DNA from: Prunus persica
Lineage: Eukaryota; Streptophyta; Magnoliopsida; Rosales; Rosaceae
Length of the DNA: 64,000 nucleotides
Reading direction: 5' to 3'
NCBI RefSeq assembly: GCF_000346465.2
Contig: NC_034012.1
Coordinates: forward strand, 21,735,169 to 21,799,168
Shown: one piece after another, positions 11,338-23,000 of the stretch
Layout of the letters: every line of letters starts with the position of its first letter
Position numbering within the stretch: position 1 is the stretch's first letter
The notes under the pieces: generated by a model
What the model was told of the DNA's origin: nothing
Seen by the model: the letters and a program-made list of their open reading frames with translations, nothing else
Database searches by the model: none
Translations under genes and position numbers: made by a program

Positions 11338-13632
11338 TCACACCTGCATTTCTACTTGGATGCAAGTTTCTTTGAGAGCAATTACACTTTGTATGTCCAT
11401 ATTTGCGACACAAATGACATTGTCGACGCTTGCGCTTCCACCCTGCCTTGCTTGAGTGCCTTTTGTCCTAACGATATTTGGATCTTTCACAATATTTGGA
11501 GGACATTGCTCAGCACTACCCAATTTCAGACTTGTCTCTTCTTCCTTTTGCCGTAAGCCTTCACAAATTCCCTCCCATCTACTAAACTCATTCGTCAACA
11601 TGGCATAACCATTTGCACTCTTCGATGCATAGAAACATACTTTGTTTGACATAGCACTTAAACTTCCATACCTCGCCATTTCTACAACTTTGTTGGTAGT
11701 GTCTTCGCCTTTGCTGATAAATTCCCTACATGTATCAGTTTGGGCACTCTTTGTCCATCTCTTCATTATGAGTGCTGGAGGAATTTCCGTAAGGTGCTCG
11801 CACTTCATTACATAAAACAGGTGGCAACACGGGATCCCTTCACTTTCATATTTCCGGCATTCACACTCTATCCGCATATTTTCTCCACCGTGGTAAACAC
11901 AAGTCCAATTATTATGCGGTTCACCATATTTTCACAATACGTATACATGACCTCCAAAATTATGCATCACATTATCATGGATGAGTGCTGAACAAGATTC
12001 GATCTCATGACGAACCAATACAAAGCACCTATGCATGTAAATCAAAGAAGCTTGTTGCTCGAGTTTAATGCGGTTTTAAGGACTGGTGTTGAGTACTTTG
12101 CGTTGAAACCATCCTTCGCCGTGGTATTCCTAAGACGTAACATAGCCCTATCAATTGCTGGAATACATTCAAACAACTTCACACCTTTCCTCAAGTAATC
12201 TTTCACATACTTGTTCATAGACTCCACACGTTGAGTGGTGCACATACCACCGAAAAACTTTCCTCTCAAACATGATTCAGCCCATGAGTCACTTTTTGCA
12301 TACATCATTTCCAACCATTCTTTTTGTTTCGGAGTACTCGCTCTTTCCCTCGAAACCTCCCATTTCTTCTGAAACTCGTCCAATGCAAATGGTTCCCAAA
12401 TACATGCCTGAAAATTTCTTAGCAATTCATCATCCTTCAAGTTATTCTATGCATTCCTTGACACATGCCATGAGCACAACCGATGGTTAGACATGGGAAA
12501 CACATCATCAATGGCTTTACGCATTGCCTCATCGCCATCCGTCAATATTGATATTGGCTTCTTATCTTTCATGGATGCCATGAATGTTTCCAATAACCAC
12601 TTGTAAGTTTCAAATGTCTCGTCCTGCAATAATGTGCAACCAAACATTATAGTAGAACGGTAGTTGTTCGAACCAACAAACAACACTAGGGGCTTGTCAT
12701 AAACATTTGTTTTGTACGTGCTGTCAAATATGAGGACGTCGCCATAGGCAATGTAATCCAAAAGTGAAGTAGAGTCCCTCCAAAACAAATTACCAAGCCT
12801 ATTTTCCTCGTCAACACTGAACTTACAAAAGAATTCTGGATCCATTGCTCCTTTCGCTTTCAAGTAAGAGAGTGCGACTTCTGTGTCACCGTAGAGCAAA
12901 ATTTCCCTGCGTGATGCATCCAACTTATTGTACAGATCCTTTATTTGAAAACCAACATTTAAATACCCGCCACATTGGTCGACCATATACTCATATGTTT
13001 GACATGTTCTAAACAATGCTCTTCACATTCCCACTGCTTGTGCTAAATCAGAATTTCGAACGACACGGTTACATAGAAAATATGGTGATTCAAGTGGAGT
13101 AACTAGTTGATGATTGTGATGTGGTTCAAAATTCGTAACGACGTAAACATCACGTTTCTTCTCATAACCCACCCAAAAATGGGCAGAACAATTCTCTCTT
13201 GTAATTGGCTTTTGGTGGTCGAATCCTATCTGATCGATCATTAAACTTCTCATTTCTCAAACCTTCTTTAGAACAACACCACCGTCTCCTACATATTTTC
13301 CCTTCCGAATTTCGCACCAATTTGTCTTTTCTCACACTAAATCCAATGCCCTTTGCATAACTCATTTAATATTCTTCCGCTAATTCTATCGTTTTAAACT
13401 CTTTCCCCATAACATCTTCTTTCCTCGGTGCAATCATGTCAACATCATTATCATCACTACTTTGACTAACCATATGTTCGACCGACATATGCCCACTCTC
13501 TGTTGTCGGTGCCCTATGACTCAAACTTTCACAACCACCCAGATACCCTGAATCACTACAACCACCATTTGACGTCTCTACACCCCTGTCCATCTTACCA
13601 GACCCCTCCACGCCTGAGAAACATAATTTCAA
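11338..13632 (-). pseudogene. MULE transposase, FAR1/MuDR type, decayed
   Basis: Reading leftward from 13632: an acidic, Ser-rich leader; a FAR1-type DNA-binding domain (YAKGIGFSVRKDKL, RRWCCSKEG, then YEKKRDVYVVTNFEPHHNH); a MULE transposase core with two catalytic Asp regions (LIFDSTYKTN at about 12710 and SILTDGDEAMRKAI at about 12530); and a SWIM zinc finger (CECRKYESEGIPCCH near 11850). It would cut and move a Mutator-like element in the nucleus. Breaks: a stop after AEEY (13366-13368), a frameshift inside the FAR1 domain near 13200, a stop after VSRNA (12447-12449), stops between 11880 and 12042, and a shift near 11430 that moves a terminal Cys/His motif out of frame. It converges with the PMD gene across the 416-bp array. 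Confidence 0.85.
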
Positions 13633-14590
13633 ACTGAAATTACCTTATACTCTATGTGCTAACATACTTTCTCTTAAAAAAACACAAATGAATAATCTCA
13701 TGCAATTGCACACACTCAGGTCAATAATTGCACCACGTATAACTATTTTGCAACCAAAAACATGCAATTGCATCAACTCATTACCCAAAATACATTCAAG
13801 TCCTAAACCAGAAAGAGGGTTCTTTGAAATCTTACTTGATGTTTCCATACTTTCAAAGCCTCCTCGTTACACTTCCTTTTGCCACCAACTCAAATGTCGT
13901 CGTTAACAGCCAAGGATCTTCGAAATCTTTACAACCACGTTGTTATTACAAATCCATTCCCCTGCGAAATTGAAATTCTATATCAGACAATGCCAACAAA
14001 ACAAATGAAATTAATTAAATACCTCCAATTTGGTGACCATTTCATCATGAAGGTTGGACCCACCATCAATTTGGTATCTGCATATGAGTTTTGGGCAAGC
14101 AGAGAGAAGACTTAAGGACCTCAATTCGGTGAGCATTACCTTCTTGCAGATGCGTTTTGCCCAAGCACAAACAAGAGTTGGACGCACTTAGGATGGATTT
14201 GAGCAAGTGAGAGGAAGAGTTCCTTGCGAAGCAGAGACAAGAGTTTGCCGCCAAGCAGAGACAGTGGGCAAGAAATGAGAAGAGTTCGTGGAGGCGCTAA
14301 GGATTGGATTTGGGCAAGCAAAAAGAAAAGTTCCTGGAGGCGCTAAGGATTTGATGGGCTCTTAGGATTTTCGATTTGGGAAACCAGAGAGGAGAACGTG
14401 TGTCTTCTTCATCGTCCAAACCTGCCTTTCTCTGCGCGTCTTCTTCATCCCTCAAACCTGCCTTTCTCTTTCCTCACATGCCACTCACGTGTTGAATAAC
14501 AATGCCTCAACAGGTTACTAAGTCATTGAATCTCAGCCATCCTTTTTTAACATGGAAACTCAGCCGTTGGATAGCCGGCTATACCGGTAC
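13633..14590. other. Leader region of MULE transposase, then element junction
   Basis: No conserved gene is seen. From 14090 to 14480 short related phrases repeat (GGGCAAGCAGAGA, GTTCCTGGAGGCGCTAAGGA, CAAACCTGCCTTTCTC), which looks like a locally duplicated untranslated leader or promoter. At about 14590 the sequence changes abruptly into copia integrase. Confidence 0.4.
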
Positions 14591-14594
14591 AGCT

Positions 14595-17489
14595 GAGGCA
14601 CCACAGAATTTTCGCCTTTCCAAAGCTCATAAGGAGTTGAAGTTGTGCCCGGTCTAAGATATACACGATTTGCTGTATAACATGTTGTGCTAATAGCTTC
14701 TGCCCAAAATTTCTTTGCTATCTTAGCACTTGTCAAGATCACATGACCCATTTCAAGCAAGGTGCGATTCTTCCTCTCAACCACCCCATTATGTTGAGGT
14801 GTAATAGGTGCTGAAAATTCGTGCTTTATTCCTTTCTCTTCACAATATTCAGCAAAGCTTACATTTTCAAATTCCGTTCCATGGTCTGTTCGAAGTCTCA
14901 TGGTAGTAACATGTGAAGCATTTTTCTGTTGCATAGGCCACGAAAACTCTTGAATGCATCAGATTTTTCACAAAGAAAATCAACCCAAGTAAACCGAGTA
15001 AAGTCTTCCACCAACACCAACATATACTTCTTTCCGCCTAAACTCTCAGTCTGAACGGGACCAACTAAATCCATATGCAGCAAATCTAATGGCTGGGATA
15101 TTGATATGTAGGATATGCTTTTATGAGCACTCTTGACTTGCTTACCTAATTGGCACGCACCACACACTCCTGCAGACTTACTACTTAACTTTGGCAGACC
15201 TCTGACACACTCATTCTTGGACAACTTCAAGAGATCACGAAAGTTGATATGACCAAGTCTTCTATGCCACAGTTCCATCACGTCATCAGTAGCTCGGTTG
15301 CACACAAGACTTTTGTTCTCATTCACCTGAATACAATAGCAATTATCTTTGGATCTCATGCCACTCATAACCTTCTTTCCTTGCAAATCAGCAACATAGC
15401 ATTGATCTTTATCAAACCACACACTGCTACCATCATCACAAAGTTGACTGATGCTTATCAAATTTGCCTGCAAATTTTCCACCAACATGACATTTGTTAA
15501 GAATGGTGAGCCAAGTGTCTCAACATCTCATTTCCCTAAAATTTTACCTTTACTTCCATCTCCAAATGTCACAGAGCCTTCCATACACTCTGTATTCAGA
15601 TTTGTAAACCAACATTTATCACCAGACATATGTCTTGAACAACTAATGTCGAAATACCATGTATCAGATTTTCTAGCAGATAAAGCCATTAAAGTCACCA
15701 AGCATTTTTCTTCCTTTTTTCTCCACACTAGTTTGGTTCTTTGAGATGGATTAAAATTTCTTGGAGAATAGCTGTAAGCTGACCTCTTCTTCTTTCTAAG
15801 CACTTTGCATCTAGGTCGTATATGACCAAAAACTCCACAAAAATGACAGATTGGTATAAATTTCTTTAGGCTAACCTTCACTTCAGTAGAAGAAGATTCT
15901 TTGATGAATTTCACAGCTTTGACCTCTTGCTTAGACCTTTCACTTTCAAAACCCAAGCATCTCGTATCACCAGCCCTTTTTCCTAGACTTAACATCCTGT
16001 CAATCTTCTCTGCACCAATGATCATACCAAATATTTTTTCCATTGCTAATTTTAATTCAGCACTAACATGGTCCCTTTCGAAAGTAAGAGAAACATTCAT
16101 ATCTTTCTGCAGCTGGTACTTGTCTTGGAGCATCTGAATTTTTTCAAGCCACCCACGCAAATTTTCTTCTGTTTTCAGCTGGGATTGAAAGGCAGCTTCA
16201 GTCCTAGTCAGTTCTTCTTGTAGAAAGACCACTTGATCAGCAAGCTCTGCATTTTTCTTCTTCAGTTTTTCAGAGGAATCATAGAGACTGTTGAATTGCT
16301 TCATCGCCACTTCTATCTCAGGTTCTTCAACATCAGAGTTCTCATCCTTTTGCGCATGAATTCTCCCACAGTAAGCAATAACCTGATCTTCATTTTCTGA
16401 ACTTGAATCATTATCAGACTTACTATCACTCCAAGTTGCTGCCATTACTTTATTTTTCCCACTATTTTGCTTCCTCAAATTATTTGCGCATTCAGAGGCA
16501 AAGTGTCCATATCCACCACATTCAAAGCACTTCAGTGAATCTTTAGAGCCCTTTTTCTCCATAGTTCTAGTTGTATGTGATAACTTGTCAGAAGTAAACT
16601 CACGAGGACGACTCCCTCTTGTACTTGAACCTGAATTTCCTCTTTGTTCACCAGGTCTTGAATTCTTAGATTTTAAAAACTCACGAAATTGTTTTGTAAG
16701 CAAAGCATAATCCATTTTGTCTTCTGACACACTGTCACTTCCATCTTCTTTCACTGTATTTAGAGCAATGCCCTTGCTTTTCTTTATTTCTGGAAATTCC
16801 ATCTCATAAGTGGTAAGAGAACCAATTAATTCAGTAAGTTTATAATTGTTCAAATTCTTACACTCTTCAATCGCTGTCTTCTTGGTGTGATACATCATAG
16901 GCAGAGATCTCAAAATCTTTTTCACTATTCTGTGTTCAGGAATTGCATCACCAAGGTTGCTGCAAGCATTCACCACCACACTCAATCTAGCATAAAATTT
17001 AGCAAATTTTTTAGTTTCAAGCATCTTCATATTTTCAAACTTAGTCATCAATTGTTGAAGTTTGGATTCTCTTACAGTGGCATTCCCTTCATGAATAATT
17101 TCCAAAATATCCCAAGCCTCCTTTGAGGTTTTGCAATGACATATAAACTTAAATTTTTCAGCTGATATTGCAGTGAAGATGGAGTTAAGACCTTTTTGAT
17201 TGTAGGCACTCATATCATTTTCTTCATCAGTCCACTCCGTGTTTGACTTAATTACAACCTTTGCTGTCGACTAGCCTTCACCTTCAACCTCTTTTTCATG
17301 CCCTTAAATTTCCTTTGTTGGAGGTTCCCAACCGTTCTCAATGGTTGTCCACACCTTCATACCTTGAGCCCATAGAAAAGATTTCATCTTGGCTTTCCAA
17401 GCCCCATAATTAGTATTCTCATCAAGAAACGGAGGATGAGTCACAGACCCACATGCACGATCCATTCTAGCACAGCCCAACGATCTCAC
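14595..17489 (-). pseudogene. Copia gag-protease-integrase, broken
   Basis: The gag begins near 17460 (MDRACGSVTHPPFLDE) and has a UBN2-type gag domain and a zinc knuckle (CFECGGYGHFASEC, about 16530). A coiled-coil-like stretch precedes a second CxxC motif, CHFCGVFGHIRPRC (about 15830). The protease signature reads DISCSRHM (about 15640); copia proteases normally have Asp-Ser-Gly at this spot, so the active site appears lost. GAG-pre-integrase (LWHRRLGHINF) and integrase core (LDLLHMDLVGP, LRTDHGTEFEN, PQHNGVVERKNRTL) follow. Breaks: TAA 17304-17306, TAG 17271-17273, TGA 15528-15530, a frameshift near 14940, then truncation. Confidence 0.85.
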
Positions 17490-17508
17490 TAAGCACGTCT
17501 AGTGACCC

Positions 17509-17520
17509 GCTCTGATACCA
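17509..17520 (-). other. Copia primer-binding site (initiator Met tRNA)
   Basis: On the minus strand this reads TGGTATCAGAGC, the standard copia primer-binding site that pairs with the 3' end of initiator Met tRNA. It lies a few bases inside the LTR edge, which sits at TG 17523. Confidence 0.9.
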
Positions 17521-17522
17521 AT

Positions 17523-18250
17523 TGAAATTCCCTAGAATGGCCAACTAATCTGTTTCTTAATACTTAAACACCACAGCAGGATTGAAATATTGTAACAATC
17601 CTGTAAGCAAAAATTCCAGAATATTCAGCAGAATAAATTCAAATAAAAACGCAAACAATTGCACATGGGACACACGATATGTTGACGCAATAAAAAACCT
17701 CAAGATGAGGAAAACAACTGCGGGCACTATGCCGGAGAACAAATCACTATGAGAAAGAATACAAAAAGGTCTTACAAGTCTCAACTCACAAGACTAACGC
17801 TCACAAGGCAGACTTGCCTACTTGCCTTTGCTACTCAACCCAACCAGCGATCTTGTCTTCCTTCGTCAACAAGAGATGGCACAACTCTGGTCTCGACTGC
17901 TCACACCTCAAGGCACGATTGCTGATCACCAACATGCATAATGCTCGTGAACTCACACATATATGAAAAGATGATGATTTAATCACTCATGGAGGCTAAC
18001 AAGGAATAGCCACATGAGTTTTCAATATAAACTCTCAAAAAACCTCTCTGCAAATATTATGTCGTTCTTTTTCTTTTCAACGTTGCAGACACACAAAGCA
18101 AAAACGGCTAAGTTCCTTTCTTGTATTACACGCTTAAAACTAGGTCAGAGACCAAAAAAGGCTTTTAGCAAAAATGGGCTTGTTAACAAATAAATGATTT
18201 CTTTAAAATAAATAAAGCCACTTAATTAAAAACCCAGCCGTAAAGACAAA
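17523..18250 (-). repeat. Copia 5' LTR (outer end approximate)
   Basis: The inner edge is set by the primer-binding site two bases away and by the TG dinucleotide at 17523 (CA on the element strand). The outer edge is a guess because the partner LTR is absent; several CA dinucleotides between 18190 and 18300 could end it. Confidence 0.55.
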
Positions 18251-18314
18251 AGAGCCATTTTGCTTAAATAAGCACCAAACTAAAGAATATAAAAATCATC
18301 GTTAAAAGCTCATT

Positions 18315-18319
18315 GATGT
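18315..18319. repeat. Target-site duplication GATGT, left copy
   Basis: GATGT directly precedes the 5' LTR and is repeated directly after the 3' LTR at 32911-32915. Five base pairs is the usual duplication length for Ty3/gypsy integrases. Confidence 0.95.
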
Positions 18320-19876
18320 TGTTTGGGCCCAAATTCGGCACGCCCAAGTCCAAAAGACAGGCCCATGATAAAATTGTTTGCCCAGCCCAAGGACTTGAGA
18401 AAAACAAAAATAGGATCCAGACAGATTGGGCTTCACACCAAGAATGTTGGAAATAAAGTCTCAGCCCAAAGAAAGCCCAAATGCGGAAACTTTTGAAATA
18501 GGCTTCAAAGATCAGCCCGTAATTTTTGTTAGGTTCAAAACCCAAGGGATCAAAGACACACCCACGTGATTGCCTCAACTTTGGAAAAGTCAGCAATTCC
18601 AACTAAAGTTTAAAAATGTGAGAAGGACGTCTCTGAAACACTGCCAATTGAAGATCAAAAACCCATCTGTGTTCGAGATTTTGCTCCAAATCAATACACC
18701 ATCTCCCAAGGAATTCACGGATCACGCTTTCTAAATTAGAACGGGAAACAGGGAACCACTCAGAAAATACAAAAGAAAGAGAGCCAAACCGCCATAAAAA
18801 GCCCACACAGACGGTGGCGTTGGTTAAATTAGAAAGCTGCCACCCAGGAAACCAGGGAAGGGACTGTTTTAGGAGGTGACTGCTCAGAACCTATCTGCCT
18901 TAATTGATAAGAAACCCTTCTTACTTTACATTATAAGAGATCTTTTTGCCGCCCATTATTTAGGATTAAAAATTACCTCCTTAGGAGGATCTCTTATAAA
19001 AACGAAAGAAGGCAAGGAAACAAAAGACACTCAATTCATCAATCAATCAAAAAAACCAAACAAGAAAACAATCAAAAGCTCACTTGGATCCCAAGAGAAA
19101 AACAGCTTTAGATCAGAATTCCAAAGTTCAGACTTAGAAAATAAGTCTTCATCCCTCTCGTTACAAATTTGGTTCAGCAAAAGCCAAGACAAACATAGTT
19201 CGAGTTTTCACAAATATGAAAACCTCAACAAATTTTACAGCATAGTTCCAGCTTGCTAAATCCGCGAGAATAGCCACTTCTGTCCCTTCAAACTGAAGAA
19301 ACTGCAGTTCTGCCCGCTCAAAAGTCTCCCAAGGCTCGAAGTAGATTGAAGCTCTGCCAAAATTGAACTTTGGTATCGATTTACAGCTGAAGCCAAGCAG
19401 CTAAAGTTGTTGACAGCACAGTCCAGCACAGACATACCCAGTCCAGCCCGGATTAGAAGTTTCTACCCAGGCAGAAATGGGATTCCAGTCATCTTTTTGC
19501 CTCTCTAGAGTTGATTTCTCCCTTCTTAATTTTGTAAAAGGCAGTTCTGCCTGAAACAGTACTTTATTATTATCTATTCTGGCCAGAACAACCATTTGAT
19601 ACTGAGATAAATTATGAAAGTCCTCACCAGTCTGAGGCAAGAAAAGAACTTACTTGGGAGATATTCCTCACCCAAATTCACAATCATTTGTTTTAGAAGT
19701 CAGTAACTTGAGGCGCAAGTTATCCACTCTAAAAATAAGTCTGCTAGAATTTACATTGCTAGCAGTGGCACGCTCACACACCAAAGAAAGCTGACTTGTC
19801 GACCAACAAGTGGTCTCCAAGCCAGTGGGGAACTTCGCCCTTCCACCTCAGGAGTAAACACGAAAACGGGTGAACA
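18320..19876 (+). repeat. 5' LTR of the complete Tat element
   Basis: The boundaries come from comparing both LTR copies and from the flanking duplication. A candidate promoter TATAAAAA is at 18995-19002, right after a small palindrome CTCCTTAGGAG. Both copies hold 127- and 79-codon open frames, but these differ between copies at LTR-type positions and are not recognisable proteins. Confidence 0.95.
18995..19002 (+). promoter_or_regulatory. Candidate LTR TATA box
   Basis: TATAAAAA in the middle of the LTR, repeated in the 3' LTR at 32029-32036. This is a reasonable U3 promoter position that would start the genomic RNA shortly downstream; it has not been tested. Confidence 0.4.
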
Positions 19877-19878
19877 AT

Positions 19879-19898
19879 TTGGCACGCCCGGTGGGACT
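19879..19898 (+). other. Primer-binding site of the Tat element
   Basis: TTGGCACGCCCGGTGGGAC begins two to three bases after the LTR end, the place where reverse transcription is primed by a host tRNA. This motif is frequent in Tat-lineage gypsy elements. I do not assign the tRNA. Confidence 0.8.
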
Positions 19899-20089
19899 TC
19901 TCAGTATATATACTCTGACAGAATCATTCACAGATTTACAAATACCGGAAGATCTAGTCAGAACCCACACCAGATATGGAGAAAAACAAGATGGTTCTCA
20001 GGGAAGGCCTCGAGTAAGAAGAAAGCGATGCTAGGCAATCTGCCCACGGCAGTACAGGAAGTAGACGTTCCAGGACTGGCTCCAAAAGG

Positions 20090-23000
20090 ATGAATCAAAT
20101 ACAGGAGTCAGTACTCCGACAAGAAATCACAGTACAAAGGAGCCAGGACACTCTCAATAACATGACAGCCATGATGCAATGGCAGGTAAACAGACAGTTT
20201 CGGAAGGACCGAGAATCCGCCATGGCCAGAATCCCAAACCCGGATCCTGTAGTCCAGCAGTTGGATCTCCCTTATGGCCCTCCGCCAGGACTAATATGGC
20301 CATACCAGGAAAATCCCCTAGTTGCACAGATGGCTGGAGTGCCAGACCACAGAGAAATTCAGGCTGGTCCGAGGGAAGGAGCCCTTCCTAATCCAGAACA
20401 TGAAGCCCCAGCTCAACCAGATAACCTGGCACTGGCTCAGAACCAGCTAGAACCTCAGCCCATTTCACCTCATGTGGCCCCACATGATCAACCTTTGGTG
20501 CTTCTGCCTGAACCACCGGCAGTATTGCCATATAGACCCAGAAGGATGGACCCTAATCCATTCCCTCCACTTGCAAGAGGGAGGAGAGGCCGAGGAGGGA
20601 ACAACCCTTTTGCTAATCATGACAGGAATAGACCGGGGGCAAACTGGAGGAATCATCCAGAAGTCGAAGAGCAGGAAGAACACAGGGAGGAAGTTCCACC
20701 CAGACCACATAGAGCAGAGCCCAGGTTTGATTACGTTCAGCCAGAACAGGGACAAAATCTTCCCCCAGTCAATGCTTTGAATGACATAGGAGCATTGCAA
20801 AGAATGATCAGAGAAATCATGGAGCCCGAGGCTAGAAGAGGGGAAAGGCCTACTTACAGAAAGCCATACCCAGCCTATATCGATCAAATACCGCTGTCTC
20901 CAGGTTTCAAAGTGCCAAACTTCACTTTGTTCAATGGGGAAGACCCCCATGCTTCCTCAGTTGAACATATAGGCAGGTTCTCCGTCCAATGCATAGCTAT
21001 AGAGAACAACCCTCTATTGAAATTAAGGCTTTTCGGCAATTCTCTCTCTGGACAAGCTTTTACCTGGTACACCAGCCTACCAGCTAACTCTGTTCAAACA
21101 TGGGAACAGATGGAAAATGTCTTCCATGACTACTATTACAGGATTCAGCCAGAAGTCACCATTAGTGATCTGGCTGCCCTCAAGCAAAGTGAAGATGAAC
21201 CGGCCCAAGATTTCATAACCAGGTTCAGAAAGCTCAAAATGAAGTGCCGAATCCCTATGGAAGAAAGACACTTCATCCAGATGGCCCAAGCCGCCCTTAA
21301 GATCTCTCTCAAGAAGAGGTTCGACGGGATATTATTCGGAGATCTGGCAGAACTGGCTGATAAGGCATCAAAATATGAGGAGCTACTCAGGGAAGAACAG
21401 CAAAGGAGGAACTCCTCCAAAGGTACATACTATAAAACCCCTTCTTCTTCAGTCCACCTGATCGAGGTGGAATCACAAGAAGATGCAGAAGAATCAGAAG
21501 GGAAAGAGGTTTCAGTGGCAGAAATGGCAAAACTAAAACATCCCATTAGTTGCAAAGCCCTCACAAAACCACCTAAAGACCAAAAGCCACCACCATTCAC
21601 AGGAGGATTCGTTCCAAACAAGCCAACGCAAAACAAGGTTTACTCTTTTGACTTAACCAAGGTTGATGCCTTGTTCGACGAAATGCTACTGCAGAAGGCA
21701 ATAGAAACGCCTCACAGAATACCGAAGCCGGAAGAACTCAAGGGCAGACAGTACTGCAGGTGGCACAACTCTTGGAACCATTCTACCAATAGTTGTGTTG
21801 TTTTCAGGGACGTAATACAAGAAGGGATAACGGCAGGAAGGTTGAAACTGGCAGAAAAACCACCATCCGTCACAACGGATCCTTTTCCTCAACCTCAAGT
21901 CAATATGGTCAACTTGAATTGGCTAGAACAGAGGAAAACCGAGCCAATCACAGATGCTGGTTGCAGCAGAGGCAGAAGAATAATAAGGGAGACCAGTCAA
22001 ATACCAAGAGCGACCATCTCGGCTGGGGTAATGCTCTGCAGTAGGTGCAAATGTGAAACAGAGCTAGAGGTGGTTCTAGACAGACAAAATCAGCCCACAC
22101 CTAGTGTCTTTGACAGGATTGGAACCTCATCCCGAGACAAAACAAGGCAGAAGAGCTGTCTTAGGCCTACACAATACAGCGAGAGGAGGATGGAGCAACC
22201 CAGAAAGGAAATACCAGTCAAGACACCCGGAAACGAAAGACCCTTGGCAACGATCATAGAAGGGAGATGGTATTCCGTAGGAAGAAGCGGTAGACCGACT
22301 CTGGAGCTAACCAGAACTCAGAAAAGGAGAATCCAGAGGCAATACTGCACATATCTTAAGAGCCAAGATAATACGCAGGTACGTTCACAACCCAGTTCTG
22401 CCAGGAAAGAAAAAAATCCTGAAACACTTCCCCAGACAGAACAGAAAGCTTGCCAGTCAAGGGAATTGCTGAAAACAGAACCGCCAGCCAGGTCTCCTAT
22501 CCATGTAGCCTCGTCATCCAGCAGTCGTCCTGACACCACGCAGGCACCAGAGAAACCCGGGTCTACCCCGTTACAAGGAGGAGACGACTACACTGAGGAA
22601 TATGAAGAAGAGCAATTGGACTATGAACCTTCTGCAGATGATCAGAATGAGCCCCTCGAAGTAGCAGAGCAGGATGACTGGACGGAAGAATACGGGGAAG
22701 AATTAATGGAATTTGGCGAAGAATTGGACCCAGAAACAGAAGCTGTTGGCGCAGAATTAGAAGACCTCCTACAGGGTGATCTGGGAATTAATATGGTATT
22801 CATCCTACCAGGTAAATTTAGGGCTGCCGAGGGACAAGAAAACACTCTGGAAGGAGATGTTTTCTCTCAGGAAAGCTTTGAATGTAGATTGGCAGAAGTA
22901 GAGGAGCCACCAGAACCACAAGCAGACAACCCCAGAACAGGCGGAACAGCCAATAAACCAGCTTCAGAGCAACTTTGTTTCTCCAAGCCAACCAGAGAAA

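Larger units (their letters stand above)
5044..13632. mobile_element. Probable composite MULE carrying a PMD gene and a transposase
   Basis: The PMD gene (+) and MuDR/FAR1 transposase (-) lie tail to tail with a private tandem array between them. This is how autonomous two-gene Mutator elements are commonly organised. The word ATGCAATTGCA occurs both in the array and near the transposase 5' end (13700-13775), weakly linking the parts. The coordinates given are those of the genes only. I found no terminal inverted repeats or target duplication, so real ends are unknown; the right end must lie before about 14595, where copia sequence begins. Confidence 0.5.
14595..18319 (-). mobile_element. Ty1/copia LTR retrotransposon, truncated, no reverse transcriptase
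   Basis: Reading leftward from the 5' LTR: a primer-binding site complementary to the initiator Met tRNA, gag, protease, GAG-pre-integrase and integrase core. The element stops within integrase at about 14595, so reverse transcriptase, RNase H and the 3' LTR are missing. The right boundary, which is the outer end of its 5' LTR, cannot be fixed because there is no second LTR to compare. It lies somewhere before the gypsy insertion at 18320. Confidence 0.8.

Noticed and set aside
18876..19259. 127-codon open frame in the 5' LTR, repeated at 31910
   Set aside because: Lies inside the LTR, low complexity Ser/Lys-rich, and the only change between copies alters an amino acid. It is an incidental frame.
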